Source: an uncultured Alphaproteobacteria bacterium (GTDB lineage: Bacteria; Pseudomonadota; Alphaproteobacteria; GCA-2731375). Taken from it: DNA of 64,000 nucleotides. Positions 46,777-56,241 of this stretch are shown in pieces. The translations under genes and the position numbers were made by a program. The notes under the pieces were generated by a model. It did not search any database. It saw only the letters and a list, made by a program, of their open reading frames with translations, and was not told the origin of the DNA. The stretch is from NCBI GenBank assembly GCA_951812805.1, contig CATOSZ010000003.1, positions 248,001 through 312,000 on the forward strand, in the 5' to 3' direction. Numbering within the stretch: position 1 is the first letter of the stretch; every line of letters begins with the position of its first letter.

Positions 46777-47742
46777 ATGGCCCAGCACCATCACTCCCGC
46801 GTCTTGATCCTGGGCTCGGGTCCGGCCGGCCTGACCGCCGCGATCTATGCGGCCCGCGCCGGGCTGGAGCCCATGCTGGTGCACGGCCTACAGCCAGGCG
46901 GCCAGATGACGATCACGACGGATGTCGAGAACTATCCGGGCTTCGCCGACGTCGTTCAGGGCCCCTGGCTGATGGAGCAGATGGAGAAACAGGCCGCCAG
47001 CGTCGGCACCGTTTTTCACCAGGACATCATCACCGAGGTCGACCTGCAGGCCCGGCCGTTCCGCTGCCAGGGCGATACCGGCGACGTCTACACCGGCGAT
47101 ACGCTGATCATTTGCACCGGCGCCCAGGCCAAGTGGCTGGGGCTGGAATCGGAACAGAAACTGCAAGGCTTCGGCGTCTCCGCCTGCGCGACCTGCGACG
47201 GCTTCTTCTATCGCGAGCGGCCCGTGGCCGTCGTCGGCGGCGGCAATACCGCGGTCGAGGAGGCGCTGTACCTGACCAATTTCGCCAGCAAGGTGACACT
47301 GATCCATCGTCGCGACGAGCTGCGCGCTGAGAAGATCCTGCAAAAGCGCCTGTTCGCCAACGCGAAGATCGAAATGCTGTGGGATCATGTGCTGGACGAG
47401 ATTGTGGGCGACAGCGAGCCGCCCTCGGTCACCGGCGCGCGGGTGCAGAGCGTAAAAAGCGGCGCGACCCGTGATCTCGCCGTCGACGGCGTCTTCATTG
47501 CGATCGGCCATAAACCGCAGACGGAACTGTTCGCCGGCCAGCTGGAAATGGACGACGAGGGCTATCTCGCGACCCGGCCCGATTCGACCGCGACGGCGAT
47601 CCCCGGCGTCTTCGCCGCCGGCGACGTGCAGGACCATGTCTACCGCCAGGCGGTCACCGCCGCCGGTACCGGCTGCATGGCCGCGCTGGAGGCGGAGAAG
47701 TTCCTGGGCGAGCAGGCGGTCTCGGCCGAGGCCGCCGAATAG
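46777..47742 (+). CDS. trxB: thioredoxin-disulfide reductase
   Basis: A 321-aa FAD/NADPH enzyme that keeps thioredoxin reduced. FAD motif LILGSGPAGLTAAIYAA at residues 10-26, redox-active CATC at 137-140, NADPH motif VVGGGNTAVEEAL, and GVFAAGDVQDHVYRQAVTAA near the end. Normal length. GGAGGC precedes the ATG. Confidence 0.97.
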   Translation: MAQHHHSRVLILGSGPAGLTAAIYAARAGLEPMLVHGLQPGGQMTITTDVENYPGFADVVQGPWLMEQMEKQAASVGTVFHQDIITEVDLQARPFRCQGDTGDVYTGDTLIICTGAQAKWLGLESEQKLQGFGVSACATCDGFFYRERPVAVVGGGNTAVEEALYLTNFASKVTLIHRRDELRAEKILQKRLFANAKIEMLWDHVLDEIVGDSEPPSVTGARVQSVKSGATRDLAVDGVFIAIGHKPQTELFAGQLEMDDEGYLATRPDSTATAIPGVFAAGDVQDHVYRQAVTAAGTGCMAALEAEKFLGEQAVSAEAAE

Positions 47743-47790
47743 GGCGCATTTTCCGGTCCCGACGATGCGGGACCGTGCCATGGTGATGTC

Positions 47791-48681
47791 ATGGATTGGG
47801 ACAAACTCAGAACGTTTCACGCCGTCGCGGAGGCGGGCAGCTTCACGCATGCCGGCGACCAGCTGCATCTCAGCCAATCGGCGGTCAGCCGGCAGATTCA
47901 TGCGCTCGAAGAGGATCTGAAAGCGACCCTCTTCCACCGCCATGCCCGCGGCTTGCTGCTGACCGAACAGGGTGAGCTGCTGTACGGCACCGTGCACGAC
48001 GTGTTCGGCAAGCTCGCCACCGTCGAGACCATCCTGACCGATACCCGGGTGCGGCCGAGCGGCGAGCTGCGCGTGACCACGACCGTCGGGTTCGGCTCGA
48101 CCTGGCTCACGCCGCGGATTACCCGCTTCATCGAGGCCTATCCCGAAATCGATCTCTCCATCATCTGCGAGGACCGGGAACTCGACCTCGGCATGCGCGA
48201 GGCCGACGTCGCCATCCGGATGGGGATGCCGACCCAGCCGGACGTGGTGAAACTGCGGCTCTTCGCGGTGCACACGCACCTTTATGCCGCCCCCTCCTAC
48301 CTGGCCGCGCGCGGCACGCCGGAGAAGTTCACCGACCTCGACGACCACGACCTGATCGTCTACGGCGACCTGGCACCGCCGACGCTGCGCAACGTCAACT
48401 GGCCGCTGTTCATGGAACTGACCGGCCACGACCGGCGCAAGCCGAAGATGCAGGTGAACAACATCTACGGCCTGCTGCTGGCGGCCGAAGCGGGCCTGGG
48501 TGTCGCTGCCCTGCCCGACTACATGGTGCTGGACGACGCCAAGATCGTGCGCGTGCTGCCGGACATCCAAGGGCCGAATTTCGACGCCTTCTTCTGTTAC
48601 CCGGAAGAACTGAGGAATATGAAGAGAATCGCCGCATTCCGGGAATTTCTTGTCGAAGAAGGCCGCAGCTGGAAATATTAG
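47791..48681 (+). CDS. LysR-family transcriptional regulator
   Basis: A 296-aa LysR protein: helix-turn-helix within FHAVAEAGSFTHAGDQLHLS and QSAVSRQIHALEEDLKATLF, then a periplasmic-binding-like effector domain. Its place just after trxB is common in alphaproteobacteria. The target is unknown. A palindromic terminator follows at 48688. Confidence 0.92.
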   Translation: MDWDKLRTFHAVAEAGSFTHAGDQLHLSQSAVSRQIHALEEDLKATLFHRHARGLLLTEQGELLYGTVHDVFGKLATVETILTDTRVRPSGELRVTTTVGFGSTWLTPRITRFIEAYPEIDLSIICEDRELDLGMREADVAIRMGMPTQPDVVKLRLFAVHTHLYAAPSYLAARGTPEKFTDLDDHDLIVYGDLAPPTLRNVNWPLFMELTGHDRRKPKMQVNNIYGLLLAAEAGLGVAALPDYMVLDDAKIVRVLPDIQGPNFDAFFCYPEELRNMKRIAAFREFLVEEGRSWKY

Positions 48682-48687
48682 AGGGAA

Positions 48688-48722
48688 AGCTATGCGTCTG
48701 ACGCATAGCTCCATTGCTTTTT
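48688..48722 (+). terminator. intrinsic terminator after the LysR gene
   Basis: AGCTATGCGTC and GACGCATAGCT form an 11-bp inverted repeat (48688-48710) followed by CCATTGCTTTTT. Confidence 0.8.
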
Positions 48723-48751
48723 CGTGGGTAGTCCCCGCGCGGACGAGGGTC

Positions 48752-48784
48752 TAAATAGTGTTCAGCGGCTGTTGCAACGCAACA
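48752..48784 (+). promoter_or_regulatory. probable -10 box and PhaR-like operator before the candidate RNA
   Basis: TAAATA at 48752-48757 could be a -10 box (no good -35 box is seen), and TGTTGC-AAC-GCAACA at 48770-48784 is a perfect palindrome with the same arms as the phasin operator at 39638-39652. Its place at or just after the transcription start suits a repressor site. Confidence 0.5.
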
Positions 48785-48943
48785 TACCGTTTCGGTGGAG
48801 GAGCGAAAGCGACCTCCACATTGATCGGGTCGACGCACGCCCCCCAAGTTGCCCGACCCGATCGTTAGACGTCTCCGAGACGTTTAGCCTCCCTGTTAGA
48901 CTCGCCCCGGAAGCGCCATGCTTTCGGGGCTTTCTTTTTCCCG
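48765..48943 (+). ncRNA. candidate structured small RNA with intrinsic terminator
   Basis: Four hairpins follow in a row with no coding frame: GTGGAGG/CCTCCAC with an inner GC-GAAA-GC tetraloop (48795-48819); a perfect 10-bp stem GATCGGGTCG/CGACCCGATC with a C-rich 21-nt loop (48823-48863); TAGACGTCT/AGACGTTTA (48866-48886); and a terminator GCCCCGGAAG/CTTTCGGGGC followed by TTTCTTTTT (48904-48940). A single-stranded GCCTCCCTG lies between the last two. C/CU-rich loops able to pair with ribosome-binding sites are typical of regulatory small RNAs. I do not recognise it as 6S, 4.5S, tmRNA or RNase P RNA. Confidence 0.6.
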
Positions 48944-49019
48944 GACGCCCTGCCGTTTGCTGTGGCTCGTGCCCCGTCGTAGGCTGGCGAAACGTCATCC
49001 CGCCGACGAAGAGACCGAC

Positions 49020-49559
49020 ATGGTGAATTTGCCGACGCTTACCGCCGATCAGCTCGCCGATCCCGATCTCAGACGCATGATGGAGAAATCCGGCGACGAG
49101 ATGTTCGGCGTCTTTGGCCACCAGCCCGAGCTGTTCAAGGCCTTTCTCGATTTCTATCTCGACGGCAAGTTCCGCGGCGTGCTGCCGTTCGAACTGAAGG
49201 AACTGGTCCGACTGCGGATCGCCGAGCTGAACCAGTGCCATCGCTGACTGGAAAGCCGCGCGCCCTCGTCGGGGGCGAATGATCTCTACCCCGATCTGCT
49301 GGCCAAGCTGGCGGGCGAAGCGACGCCGACGGCGCGAGAGGCCGCCGCCCTCGATTTCGTCGAGCGGCTGGCGACCCGGCACCACACGATCCACGAAGGC
49401 GTCGTCGACGGGCTGCGGGACCACTTCACGGAAGCCGAAATCGTCGAGCTGGGGCTGATAAGCGGCGCCTTCATCATGTTCGGGCGCCTGCTGCGGGCCT
49501 TCGACGTGGCACCGATGGAATCGCATGCCGACTTCGACGGCGCACACGAGTCCCCGTAG
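49020..49559 (+). CDS. carboxymuconolactone decarboxylase/AhpD-like protein with in-frame TGA (candidate selenoprotein)
   Basis: One continuous frame from the ATG at 49020 to TAG at 49559 (179 residues) contains a single TGA at 49245-49247. Before it the protein reads ELVRLRIAELNQCHR and after it LESRAPSSGANDLYP, then ERLATRHHTIHEG and EIVELGLISGAFIMFGRLLR. The CMD/AhpD family has CxxC at this point ('LNQC..C...R'), so the TGA replaces exactly the second redox Cys, giving CxxU. A hairpin CGCCC/GGGCG with loop beginning in the second base with G lies about 20 nt after the TGA, the position of a bacterial SECIS element. Selenocysteine is therefore likely; a TGC-to-TGA nonsense mutation is the alternative. 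Confidence 0.7.
49248..49280 (+). promoter_or_regulatory. candidate bacterial SECIS hairpin
   Basis: Starting 13 nt after the TGA, CGCCC (about 49261-49265) can pair with GGGCG (about 49273-49277), leaving a 7-nt loop (5 nt if a T-G pair closes it) in which G is among the first bases. Distance and size fall in the range accepted for SelB-binding bSECIS elements; the stem is short, so this is suggestive only. Confidence 0.45.
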
Positions 49560-49563
49560 CGCC

Positions 49564-49599
49564 GAAAGAAAAGGGCGCCGTGGTCGAACCACGGCGCCC
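49564..49599 (-). terminator. intrinsic terminator of pnp
   Basis: Perfect 12-bp stem GGGCGCCGTGGT/ACCACGGCGCCC (49573-49599) followed on the minus strand by TTTTCTTTC. It ends the rpsO-pnp transcript and may also stop the convergent CMD gene. Confidence 0.88.
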
Positions 49600-49625
49600 C
49601 GTTCCGGCTTTCCGTCGAAGACGGC

Positions 49626-51755
49626 TCAGTCGTCGCCGCTCTCGGCCTTTTCCTCGCGCGGGATTTCCTTGCCGGTCTCCTGATCGACCACCTTCATCGA
49701 CAGGCGCACCTTGCCGCGGTCGTCGATACCCAGGCACTTCACATAGGCCATGTCGCCTTCGTTGACGACGTCGGTCACCTGCTTCACCCGGTGCGGCTTC
49801 AGCTCCGAGATATGGCAGAGGCCGTCGCGCGAGCCCATGAAGTTGATGAAGGCGCCGAAGTCCACGGTCTTTACGACCTTGCCGTGGTAAATCGCGCCGA
49901 CCTCGGGCTCCGCCACGATGCCGGTGACCCAGGCCACCGCGGCATCGATGCTCGCCTGGTCGGGCGAGGCGATGCGGACGGTGCCGTCGTCCTGGATGTC
50001 GACCTTGGCGCCGGTCGTCGCGGTGATCTCGCGGATCACCTTGCCGCCGGTGCCGATCACTTCGCGGATCTTGTCGACCGGAACCTTCATGGCGTGGATG
50101 CGCGGTGCGCTGTCGCGAAGTTCTTCGCGGGCGTCGGGCAGGGCCTTGGCCATCTCGTCCAGGATGTGATGGCGCCCGTCCTTCGCCTGGGCGAGCGCAT
50201 CCTGCATGATCGCCTCGGTAATGCCGGCGATCTTGATGTCCATCTGCAGGCTGGTGACACCGTCACGCGTACCGGCGACCTTGAAGTCCATGTCGCCCAG
50301 ATGGTCCTCGTCGCCCAGGATGTCCGAGAGGATCGCGTAACGCTCACCCTCGAGGATCAGGCCCATGGCGATACCGGCGACCGCCTTCTTGATCGGCACA
50401 CCCGCATCCATCAGCGAGAGGCTGGTGCCGCAAACGGTAGCCATCGAGGAGGAGCCGTTCGATTCCGTGATCTCCGAAACGACGCGGATCGTGTAGGGGA
50501 AGTCCTCCTTGCTCGGCATCATGGCGTTCATCGCCCGCCAGGCGAGCTTGCCGTGGCCGATTTCCCGCCGGCCGGTAAAGCCGAAGCGACCGGCCTCGCC
50601 GACGCTGTAGGGCGGGAAGTTGTAATGCAGCATGAAGTGCTGGCGATACTCACCCGCCAGCGCGTCGACGATTTGCTCGTTCTCGCCGGTGCCGAGCGTG
50701 GTGACCACCAGCGCCTGCGTCTCGCCCCGGGTAAAGAGAGCGGAGCCATGCGTGCGCGGCAGGGTGCCGACGTCACAGTCGATCTGCCGCACGGTACGGG
50801 TATCGCGCCCGTCGATGCGCTGCCCGGAATCCAGGATCTGGCCGCGGACCACATCCTTTTCCAGCGTCTTGAACAGGCCGGAGACGGCGCCCGCCGGCAC
50901 CTCGTCGCCCGCCAGGGCATCGACCGCGGCGCTCTTCACGTCGCCGATCTTGGTAACGCGGGCCTGCTTCACCGGCTCCGCATAGGCGGCTCGGAGATCG
51001 GCCTCGGCCTTGTCCTTCAGGGCCGACATCAGGGCCGAGTTGTCCTCCGCCTCGGGCAGGTTCCACGGCTCCTTCGCCGCATGCTCGGCCAACTCGATAA
51101 TCGCATCGATCACCGGCTGCATTTCCTTGTGCGCGAACATCACGGCGCCGAGCATCATCTCCTCGGACAGCTCGTCCGCTTCGGACTCGACCATCATCAC
51201 CGCGTCGGCCGTGCCGGCGATGACCATGTCGAGATCGCTCTCGGGCAGCTGGTCGAGGAACGGGTTGAGGACATATTCCCCCTCGATCACGCCGACGCGC
51301 GCGGCGGCGATCGGCCCGAGGAAGGGAATGCCGGAGATGGTCAGCGCCGCCGAGGCGCCGATCAGGGCCGGAATGTCGGAATCATTCTCCAGGTCGTGGC
51401 TCAGCACGGTGCAGATCACCTGCGTCTCGTTGCGGAACCCGCCGGCGAAGAGCGGCCGGATCGGCCGGTCGATCAGCCGCGAGGTCAGCACTTCCTTTTC
51501 GGTCGGCCGGCCTTCGCGCTTGAAAAAGCCGCCGGGGATCTTTCCGGCGGCATAGGTCTTTTCCACGTAGTGAACGGTGAGCGGGAAGAAGTCGATCCCC
51601 TCCCGCGGCGTTTTCGCCGCGACCACGGTGGCGAGCACGGTCGTCCCGTCATAACTCACCAGCACGGCGCCGTCCGATTGCCGCGCCATGCGGCCGGTCT
51701 CCAGGACCAGCGGGCGTCCGCCCCAGGTCAGTTCCTTGCGATGTACGTCAAACAT
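49626..51755 (-). CDS. pnp: polyribonucleotide nucleotidyltransferase (PNPase)
   Basis: PNPase of 709 aa, a 3'-5' exoribonuclease of the RNA degradosome. Two RNase PH domains (first with [20 protein letters not shown], second with [17 protein letters not shown] and [18 protein letters not shown]), KH ([16 protein letters not shown]) and S1 ([17 protein letters not shown]) domains are in order. The ATG at 51755 ([20 protein letters not shown]) has AGGAAGG upstream. Acidic tail EEKAESGDD. It follows rpsO as in most proteobacteria. Confidence 0.98.
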   Translation of the reverse strand: MFDVHRKELTWGGRPLVLETGRMARQSDGAVLVSYDGTTVLATVVAAKTPREGIDFFPLTVHYVEKTYAAGKIPGGFFKREGRPTEKEVLTSRLIDRPIRPLFAGGFRNETQVICTVLSHDLENDSDIPALIGASAALTISGIPFLGPIAAARVGVIEGEYVLNPFLDQLPESDLDMVIAGTADAVMMVESEADELSEEMMLGAVMFAHKEMQPVIDAIIELAEHAAKEPWNLPEAEDNSALMSALKDKAEADLRAAYAEPVKQARVTKIGDVKSAAVDALAGDEVPAGAVSGLFKTLEKDVVRGQILDSGQRIDGRDTRTVRQIDCDVGTLPRTHGSALFTRGETQALVVTTLGTGENEQIVDALAGEYRQHFMLHYNFPPYSVGEAGRFGFTGRREIGHGKLAWRAMNAMMPSKEDFPYTIRVVSEITESNGSSSMATVCGTSLSLMDAGVPIKKAVAGIAMGLILEGERYAILSDILGDEDHLGDMDFKVAGTRDGVTSLQMDIKIAGITEAIMQDALAQAKDGRHHILDEMAKALPDAREELRDSAPRIHAMKVPVDKIREVIGTGGKVIREITATTGAKVDIQDDGTVRIASPDQASIDAAVAWVTGIVAEPEVGAIYHGKVVKTVDFGAFINFMGSRDGLCHISELKPHRVKQVTDVVNEGDMAYVKCLGIDDRGKVRLSMKVVDQETGKEIPREEKAESGDD

Positions 51756-51827
51756 TTCGTTCTTCCTTCCTGGCGGCGGCACCCCCATGGCGCCCCCGCC
51801 CTACCCGACTCCGCCGCGTCGTCAAAC

Positions 51828-51912
51828 GCGCGCGATGGTGCCGCCGCGTGCGCGTAATCATCGCGCGCGCGCCGGTCCTCGTGTCGGGGATATGACCGTG
51901 CCTGTCACGGTC
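51828..51912 (-). promoter_or_regulatory. double hairpin in the rpsO-pnp spacer
   Basis: Two inverted repeats: GCGCGCGATG/CATCGCGCGC (51828-51868) and GACCGTG/CACGGTC (51894-51912). In E. coli the pnp leader forms a stem cut by RNase III, after which PNPase represses its own synthesis; the double hairpin here may serve the same control, and the latter one may be the partial rpsO terminator. Confidence 0.5.
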
Positions 51913-51938
51913 CGGTTCATGCCCGTCGACCCTGGCGT

Positions 51939-52208
51939 CTATCGCCGGAGCCCCAGGCGCTGGATGAGCGTTTGATAACGCTCCTGGTCCTTGCCCTTCA
52001 GGTAATCGAGCAAGCGACGGCGTTGACTGACCATTTTCAGCAGTCCGCGCCGTGAATGATTGTCCTTGTGATGGGTCTTGAAGTGCTCGGTCAGGTTGAC
52101 GATCCGTTCGGTCAGGATCGCCACCTGGACTTCCGGGGACCCGGTGTCGTCGTCTGCACGACGATATTCCGCTACCAACTCAGACTTACGTTCGATCGTG
52201 ATCGACAT
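51939..52208 (-). CDS. rpsO: 30S ribosomal protein S15
   Basis: Complete 89-aa S15, which binds 16S rRNA helix 22. [15 protein letters not shown] and the helical core [20 protein letters not shown] are intact. Of two adjacent ATGs the second (52208) has the better spacing to GGGAG and matches the family. Confidence 0.98.
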   Translation of the reverse strand: MSITIERKSELVAEYRRADDDTGSPEVQVAILTERIVNLTEHFKTHHKDNHSRRGLLKMVSQRRRLLDYLKGKDQERYQTLIQRLGLRR

Positions 52209-52225
52209 CATCTACTCCCAAGTGT

Positions 52226-53122
52226 TCAGAGGTTGAAAACCCGGACGGGTCTCAGCTCCCCGTGATCCAACTGGCCGAGCGCCAGCGGCCGATCATCGGC
52301 CATTACAAAGACGAGCCCTTGCTTGGAGCTGGGGACCCGAACCGCCTGACCGTTCTTCAGTCGGACGGCCTCCGATCCCATGACCGCCAGCGCCGGGATG
52401 TCGTCCAGCGCCGCCTGTAGCGGGATCAGAGCCTCGTCGAGCGCCTCCTTATGGCGCAACTCTTCAAGTTTATCCAGCAAAATCGCATTGTCTTCCGTGA
52501 ACGGGCCGACCCGGGTGCGGCGCAGGCGCGCCACGTGACCGAAACAGCCGAGTTGTTCGCCCAGGTCGCGGGCCAGGCTGCGGATATAGCTGCCCTTGCC
52601 ACACTCGACCAGGAACTCGGCATGGTTCGCATCCGGCGTCGCCAGCAGCTCGAAGCGGTCGATGCGCACGGGGCGGGGGGCGAGCGCCGCGGGCGTTCCC
52701 TGGCGCGCAAGGTCATAGGCGCGCGCGCCGTCGACCTTGATCGCGGAATAGGTCGGCGGGCGCTGCGCGATCTCGCCCGTGAAGGCGGGCAGGGCCGCCC
52801 GGATCGCCGCCGCATCGGGCCTTTGTTCACTGCTGGCGATCACGGCCCCTTCGCCATCGTCGGTATCGCGCGCCTCGCCCCAGCGGGCGGTGAAGGCATA
52901 TTGCTTGGCACCGTCCATCACCCGGGCGACCAGTTTGGTCGCCTCGCCGAGCGCGATCGGCAGGATACCCGTCGCCAGCGGGTCGAGCGTGCCGGCATGG
53001 CCGGCCTTCGCCGCACCGAACAGCCAGCGCACCTTGCCGACCGCCTGGGTCGAGGTTATGCCTTCGGGCTTGTCGAGGACGATCCAGCCGCTGACCGCCC
53101 GGCCGTGCCGCCTACGCGCCAT
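52226..53122 (-). CDS. truB: tRNA pseudouridine(55) synthase
   Basis: TruB, 298 aa, makes pseudouridine 55 in tRNA. The catalytic Asp is in GHAGTLDPLATGILPI; GWIVLDKPEGITSTQAV opens the domain and a C-terminal PUA-like region ends the protein. The ATG at 53122 has GGAGACGAC upstream and overlaps rbfA by 11 nt. Confidence 0.96.
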   Translation of the reverse strand: MARRRHGRAVSGWIVLDKPEGITSTQAVGKVRWLFGAAKAGHAGTLDPLATGILPIALGEATKLVARVMDGAKQYAFTARWGEARDTDDGEGAVIASSEQRPDAAAIRAALPAFTGEIAQRPPTYSAIKVDGARAYDLARQGTPAALAPRPVRIDRFELLATPDANHAEFLVECGKGSYIRSLARDLGEQLGCFGHVARLRRTRVGPFTEDNAILLDKLEELRHKEALDEALIPLQAALDDIPALAVMGSEAVRLKNGQAVRVPSSKQGLVFVMADDRPLALGQLDHGELRPVRVFNL

Positions 53123-53573
53123 CGCCGTCGTCTCCGGCCGCATCGGTCTCTTCGGGGCTCAGGTCGCGGGCGACGTCGGGCCGGCGCAACAGCGCGTCGA
53201 CCCGGCTCGCCTCGTCGTAGCTCTGGTCCAACTCGAAGCGAAGCCTGGGTGTGTATTTCATGGTAACCCGGCGCGCCACCTGGCCCGAGAGCCAGGGCGC
53301 GGAGCGGGCGAGGGCGGACATGACCTCGTCGCGCTCGGCGCCGCCAAGCGGCATGACGAAACAGGTGGCATGGCGCATATCGGGCGAGGTGCGAACCTCG
53401 CTCACCGTGATCGAAACGCCGTCGAGGGCCGGATCGCGCACCTCGCCCCGCGCCAGCACCTCGGCCAGCGCGTGACGGATCAACTCGCCGACACGGAGCT
53501 GTCGCTGGCTGCGCCCGCGAGGGCCGCTACCGCGCGCGGCGCCACCACGCGCGGTATTGCGTTGCCTGGCCAT
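53112..53573 (-). CDS. rbfA: 30S ribosome-binding factor RbfA
   Basis: RbfA, 153 aa, a late 30S maturation factor with a KH-like fold. SQRQLRVGELIRHALAEVLA and TPRLRFELDQSYDEASRVDA are characteristic. The start is the ATG at 53573; the earlier frame overlaps infB. Lies 43 nt after infB. Confidence 0.95.
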   Translation of the reverse strand: MARQRNTARGGAARGSGPRGRSQRQLRVGELIRHALAEVLARGEVRDPALDGVSITVSEVRTSPDMRHATCFVMPLGGAERDEVMSALARSAPWLSGQVARRVTMKYTPRLRFELDQSYDEASRVDALLRRPDVARDLSPEETDAAGDDGDGA

Positions 53574-53616
53574 GATCTTCCCAACGTCTTCAACAGATCG
53601 GACGCCCGCGCGTCGC

Positions 53617-56241
53617 TCAGAGCGAGCGTTCGATCTCCTCGACCTCGTAGATCTCGAGGGAGTCGCCCGGCTGGAGATCTTGATAGTTCTCCAGCGCGAC
53701 GCCGCACTCGTTGCCCTCGCGCACTTCGCGCGCATCGTCCTTGAAGCGACGCAGCGACTTGAGATTGCCGTCGTGCACCACGATCGAGTCGCGCAGCAGG
53801 CGGGCCCGCGCGCCGGCCCGCACCACGCCGTTCGAAACCCGACAACCAGCGATCCGGCCCACCTTGGTGATCGAGAACACCTCCAGGACGTCGAGCGTGC
53901 CGAGAACCTCCTCGCGCCGTTCCGGCGCCAGCATCCCGCTCAGGATCGACTTTATGTCGTCGACCAGCTCGTAAATGATCGAGTAGTAGCGAAGCTCCAC
54001 CCCGTCGCGCTTGGCCAGCGCCTGGGCCTGCGCGTTGGCACGGACGGAGAAGCCGAGGATCGGTGCGCCCGAAGCCGCCGCCAGGGTGACGTCGGATTCG
54101 GTCACACCACCGACGCCGCTGTGCAGCACCCGCACCGCGACCTCGTCCGTGCCCATCTTCTCCAACGCGCCGACGATCGCCTCGACCGAGCCCTGCACAT
54201 CGCCCTTGATGACGATGGGGAACTCCTGGCGCTCGCCCGCCGTGATCTCCTCGAACATCTGTTGTACCGAGCCGCGCGTGCCGCGGGCGGCGCGGGTATC
54301 GCGCTCCAGCGCCTGGCGATAATCGGTGATCTCCCGCGCGCGGCCCTCGCTTTCCACGGCGTTGAAGGGATCACCCGCCAGCGGCGTGCCGTTCAGGCCG
54401 AGGATCTCCACCGGCACCGAAGGTCCGGCCTCCTCGATATTGTTGCCCTGGCTGTCGATCAGCGCGCGTACCCGGCCCCACTCCTGGCCGGCGACGAAGA
54501 TGTCGCCGACGCACAGCGTGCCGCGCTGGATCAGCACCGTGGCGACGGGGCCGCGGCCCCGGTCCAGCTTGGCCTCGACGATGACGCCCTCGGCCTCGCG
54601 CTCCGCATTGGCGCCGAGTTCCAGGATCTCCGCCTGCAGGCTGATCGCCTCCTCCAGCTTGTCGAGATTGGTCCGCTCCGTCGCGGACACCTCGATCACC
54701 TGGACGTCGCCGCCGAGGGCTTCGGTAATGACCTCGTGCTGCAGCAGCTCCTGGATCACCCGGTTGGGATCGGCGCCCTTGCGGTCGATCTTGTTGACCG
54801 CGACGATGATCGGCACCTCGGCCGCCTTGGCGTGATTGATCGCTTCGACCGTCTGCGGCATCACGCCGTCGTCGGCCGCCACCACCAGGATGACGATGTC
54901 GGTGACGCCGGCGCCGCGCTGGCGCATCTGCGTGAAGGCCTCGTGGCCCGGCGTGTCGAGGAAGGTGATCTTGCCGCTCGCCGCCTCGACCTGATAGGCG
55001 CCGATATGCTGGGTGATGCCGCCGGCCTCGCCGTCCACGACGTTGCTCTGGCGCAGCGCGTCGAGCAGCGAGGTCTTGCCGTGATCTACATGGCCCATCA
55101 CGGTGACCACCGGCGGACGGGGCTGCTTGTCCTCGTCCTCGTCGGCCGCGCCGATAACGCCGATCTCGACGTCGGCCGCGCTCACCAGCCGCGGGGTATG
55201 GCCGAACTCGTTGACGATGAGTTCGGCGGTCTCGGAGTCGATCGGCTGGTTCATCGTCGCCATCACTCCCAGTTTCATCAGCGCGCGAACGACATCGATC
55301 GCCCGCTCCGTCATTCGGTTCGAGAGTTCCTGAACCGTGATCGTCTCGGGGATCACCACTTCGCGGTAGATCTTCTGCGGTGCGGCACCGCTGGCGACCC
55401 GGGCCTGGCGGGCCTGGCGCTGGCGTTCCCGCTCGCGGCGCACGGAGGCGAGCGAACGGACGCGCGCATCGCTGTCGTCGACATCCAGCGCCTGGCCGAT
55501 GGTCATCCGGCCCGAACGGCGCCGCGGATCGCCGCGCTTCGGCGCCGGCGTGCGCCGGCCGGGTGCGCGACGGGCGCGGGCGCTTTCCTCTTCCTCGATC
55601 GCCTGGCGACCGCTCAAGCCGCCCGGCAGGCTGGCGGCGGGTGCGGCGGCCGGCGTCTTGGCGGCGGCGGGCGCCTGTTCCTCGCTCTCCCGGGCCTCTT
55701 GCTCGCGCAGCTTGCGCTCCGCCTCTTCCTCGGCCCGCTGGCGCGACTCTTCCTCGGTGCGCTTGCGATCTTCTTCCGCCTTGCGGCGGATTTCGGCCGC
55801 CTCGCGCTCGGCGGCAAGACGCTTCTCCTCGAGCGCGCGGAGCTTGACCTGTTCCTCGACATGCTCGCGCGCCTGACGATCTGCCTGGCGCGCGGAATCG
55901 AGCGCGCGGGCGCGGGCCGCCTTTTCCGCCTCGCTCAGGGTCGGCAGGACGTGGCGTACGCGGGCATCTTCCGTCGCTGCCGGCTCCGGCGGTGCCTCGA
56001 CGACGGGCTTCACCTCGACCGGAGGCTCCACAACGGGGATCTCGGGTTCCGGCTCCGGCGGTGGCGCCTGAGTCTGGGCGCGCTGAGCGGCCCGATTTCG
56101 ACGCACCTCGACCTGGACCGTCTTCGAGCGACCATGACTGAAGCTCTGTCGGACCTGCGAGGTATCGCCGGTTGAGCGGAGTTCCAATTTCTTGGGCTCC
56201 CTCGCCAAACTCAGCGTCTTCTTTTCACCACTATCGCTCAC
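53617..56241 (-). CDS. infB: translation initiation factor IF-2
   Basis: IF-2 of 874 aa places fMet-tRNA on the 30S subunit. The long charged N-terminal region (residues 1-290, with Arg/Glu-rich coiled coil near 130-190) precedes the G domain: G1 [12 protein letters not shown] (about residue 380), G3 DTPGHEAF, G4 NKID. The C1/C2 domains follow, ending in [14 protein letters not shown]. The ATG overlaps the ylxR stop (ATGA). Confidence 0.98.
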   Translation of the reverse strand: MSDSGEKKTLSLAREPKKLELRSTGDTSQVRQSFSHGRSKTVQVEVRRNRAAQRAQTQAPPPEPEPEIPVVEPPVEVKPVVEAPPEPAATEDARVRHVLPTLSEAEKAARARALDSARQADRQAREHVEEQVKLRALEEKRLAAEREAAEIRRKAEEDRKRTEEESRQRAEEEAERKLREQEARESEEQAPAAAKTPAAAPAASLPGGLSGRQAIEEEESARARRAPGRRTPAPKRGDPRRRSGRMTIGQALDVDDSDARVRSLASVRRERERQRQARQARVASGAAPQKIYREVVIPETITVQELSNRMTERAIDVVRALMKLGVMATMNQPIDSETAELIVNEFGHTPRLVSAADVEIGVIGAADEDEDKQPRPPVVTVMGHVDHGKTSLLDALRQSNVVDGEAGGITQHIGAYQVEAASGKITFLDTPGHEAFTQMRQRGAGVTDIVILVVAADDGVMPQTVEAINHAKAAEVPIIVAVNKIDRKGADPNRVIQELLQHEVITEALGGDVQVIEVSATERTNLDKLEEAISLQAEILELGANAEREAEGVIVEAKLDRGRGPVATVLIQRGTLCVGDIFVAGQEWGRVRALIDSQGNNIEEAGPSVPVEILGLNGTPLAGDPFNAVESEGRAREITDYRQALERDTRAARGTRGSVQQMFEEITAGERQEFPIVIKGDVQGSVEAIVGALEKMGTDEVAVRVLHSGVGGVTESDVTLAAASGAPILGFSVRANAQAQALAKRDGVELRYYSIIYELVDDIKSILSGMLAPERREEVLGTLDVLEVFSITKVGRIAGCRVSNGVVRAGARARLLRDSIVVHDGNLKSLRRFKDDAREVREGNECGVALENYQDLQPGDSLEIYEVEEIERSL

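Noticed and set aside
48795-48940. 6S RNA, 4.5S RNA or a tRNA
   Set aside because: No closing long stem with central bubble, no SRP loop motif and no tRNA arms or T-loop consensus.
48724-49026. 100-codon plus-strand frame across the candidate small RNA
   Set aside because: Lacks a ribosome-binding site and normal codon bias, and contains the hairpins and terminator; overlaps the CMD start.
49020-49247. A separate 75-aa protein ending at the TGA
   Set aside because: The same frame continues the family for more than 100 residues, so the TGA is not a natural gene end.
53557-56175. 872-codon open frame on the plus strand opposite infB
   Set aside because: Same codon-bias artefact; IF-2 on the minus strand is certain.
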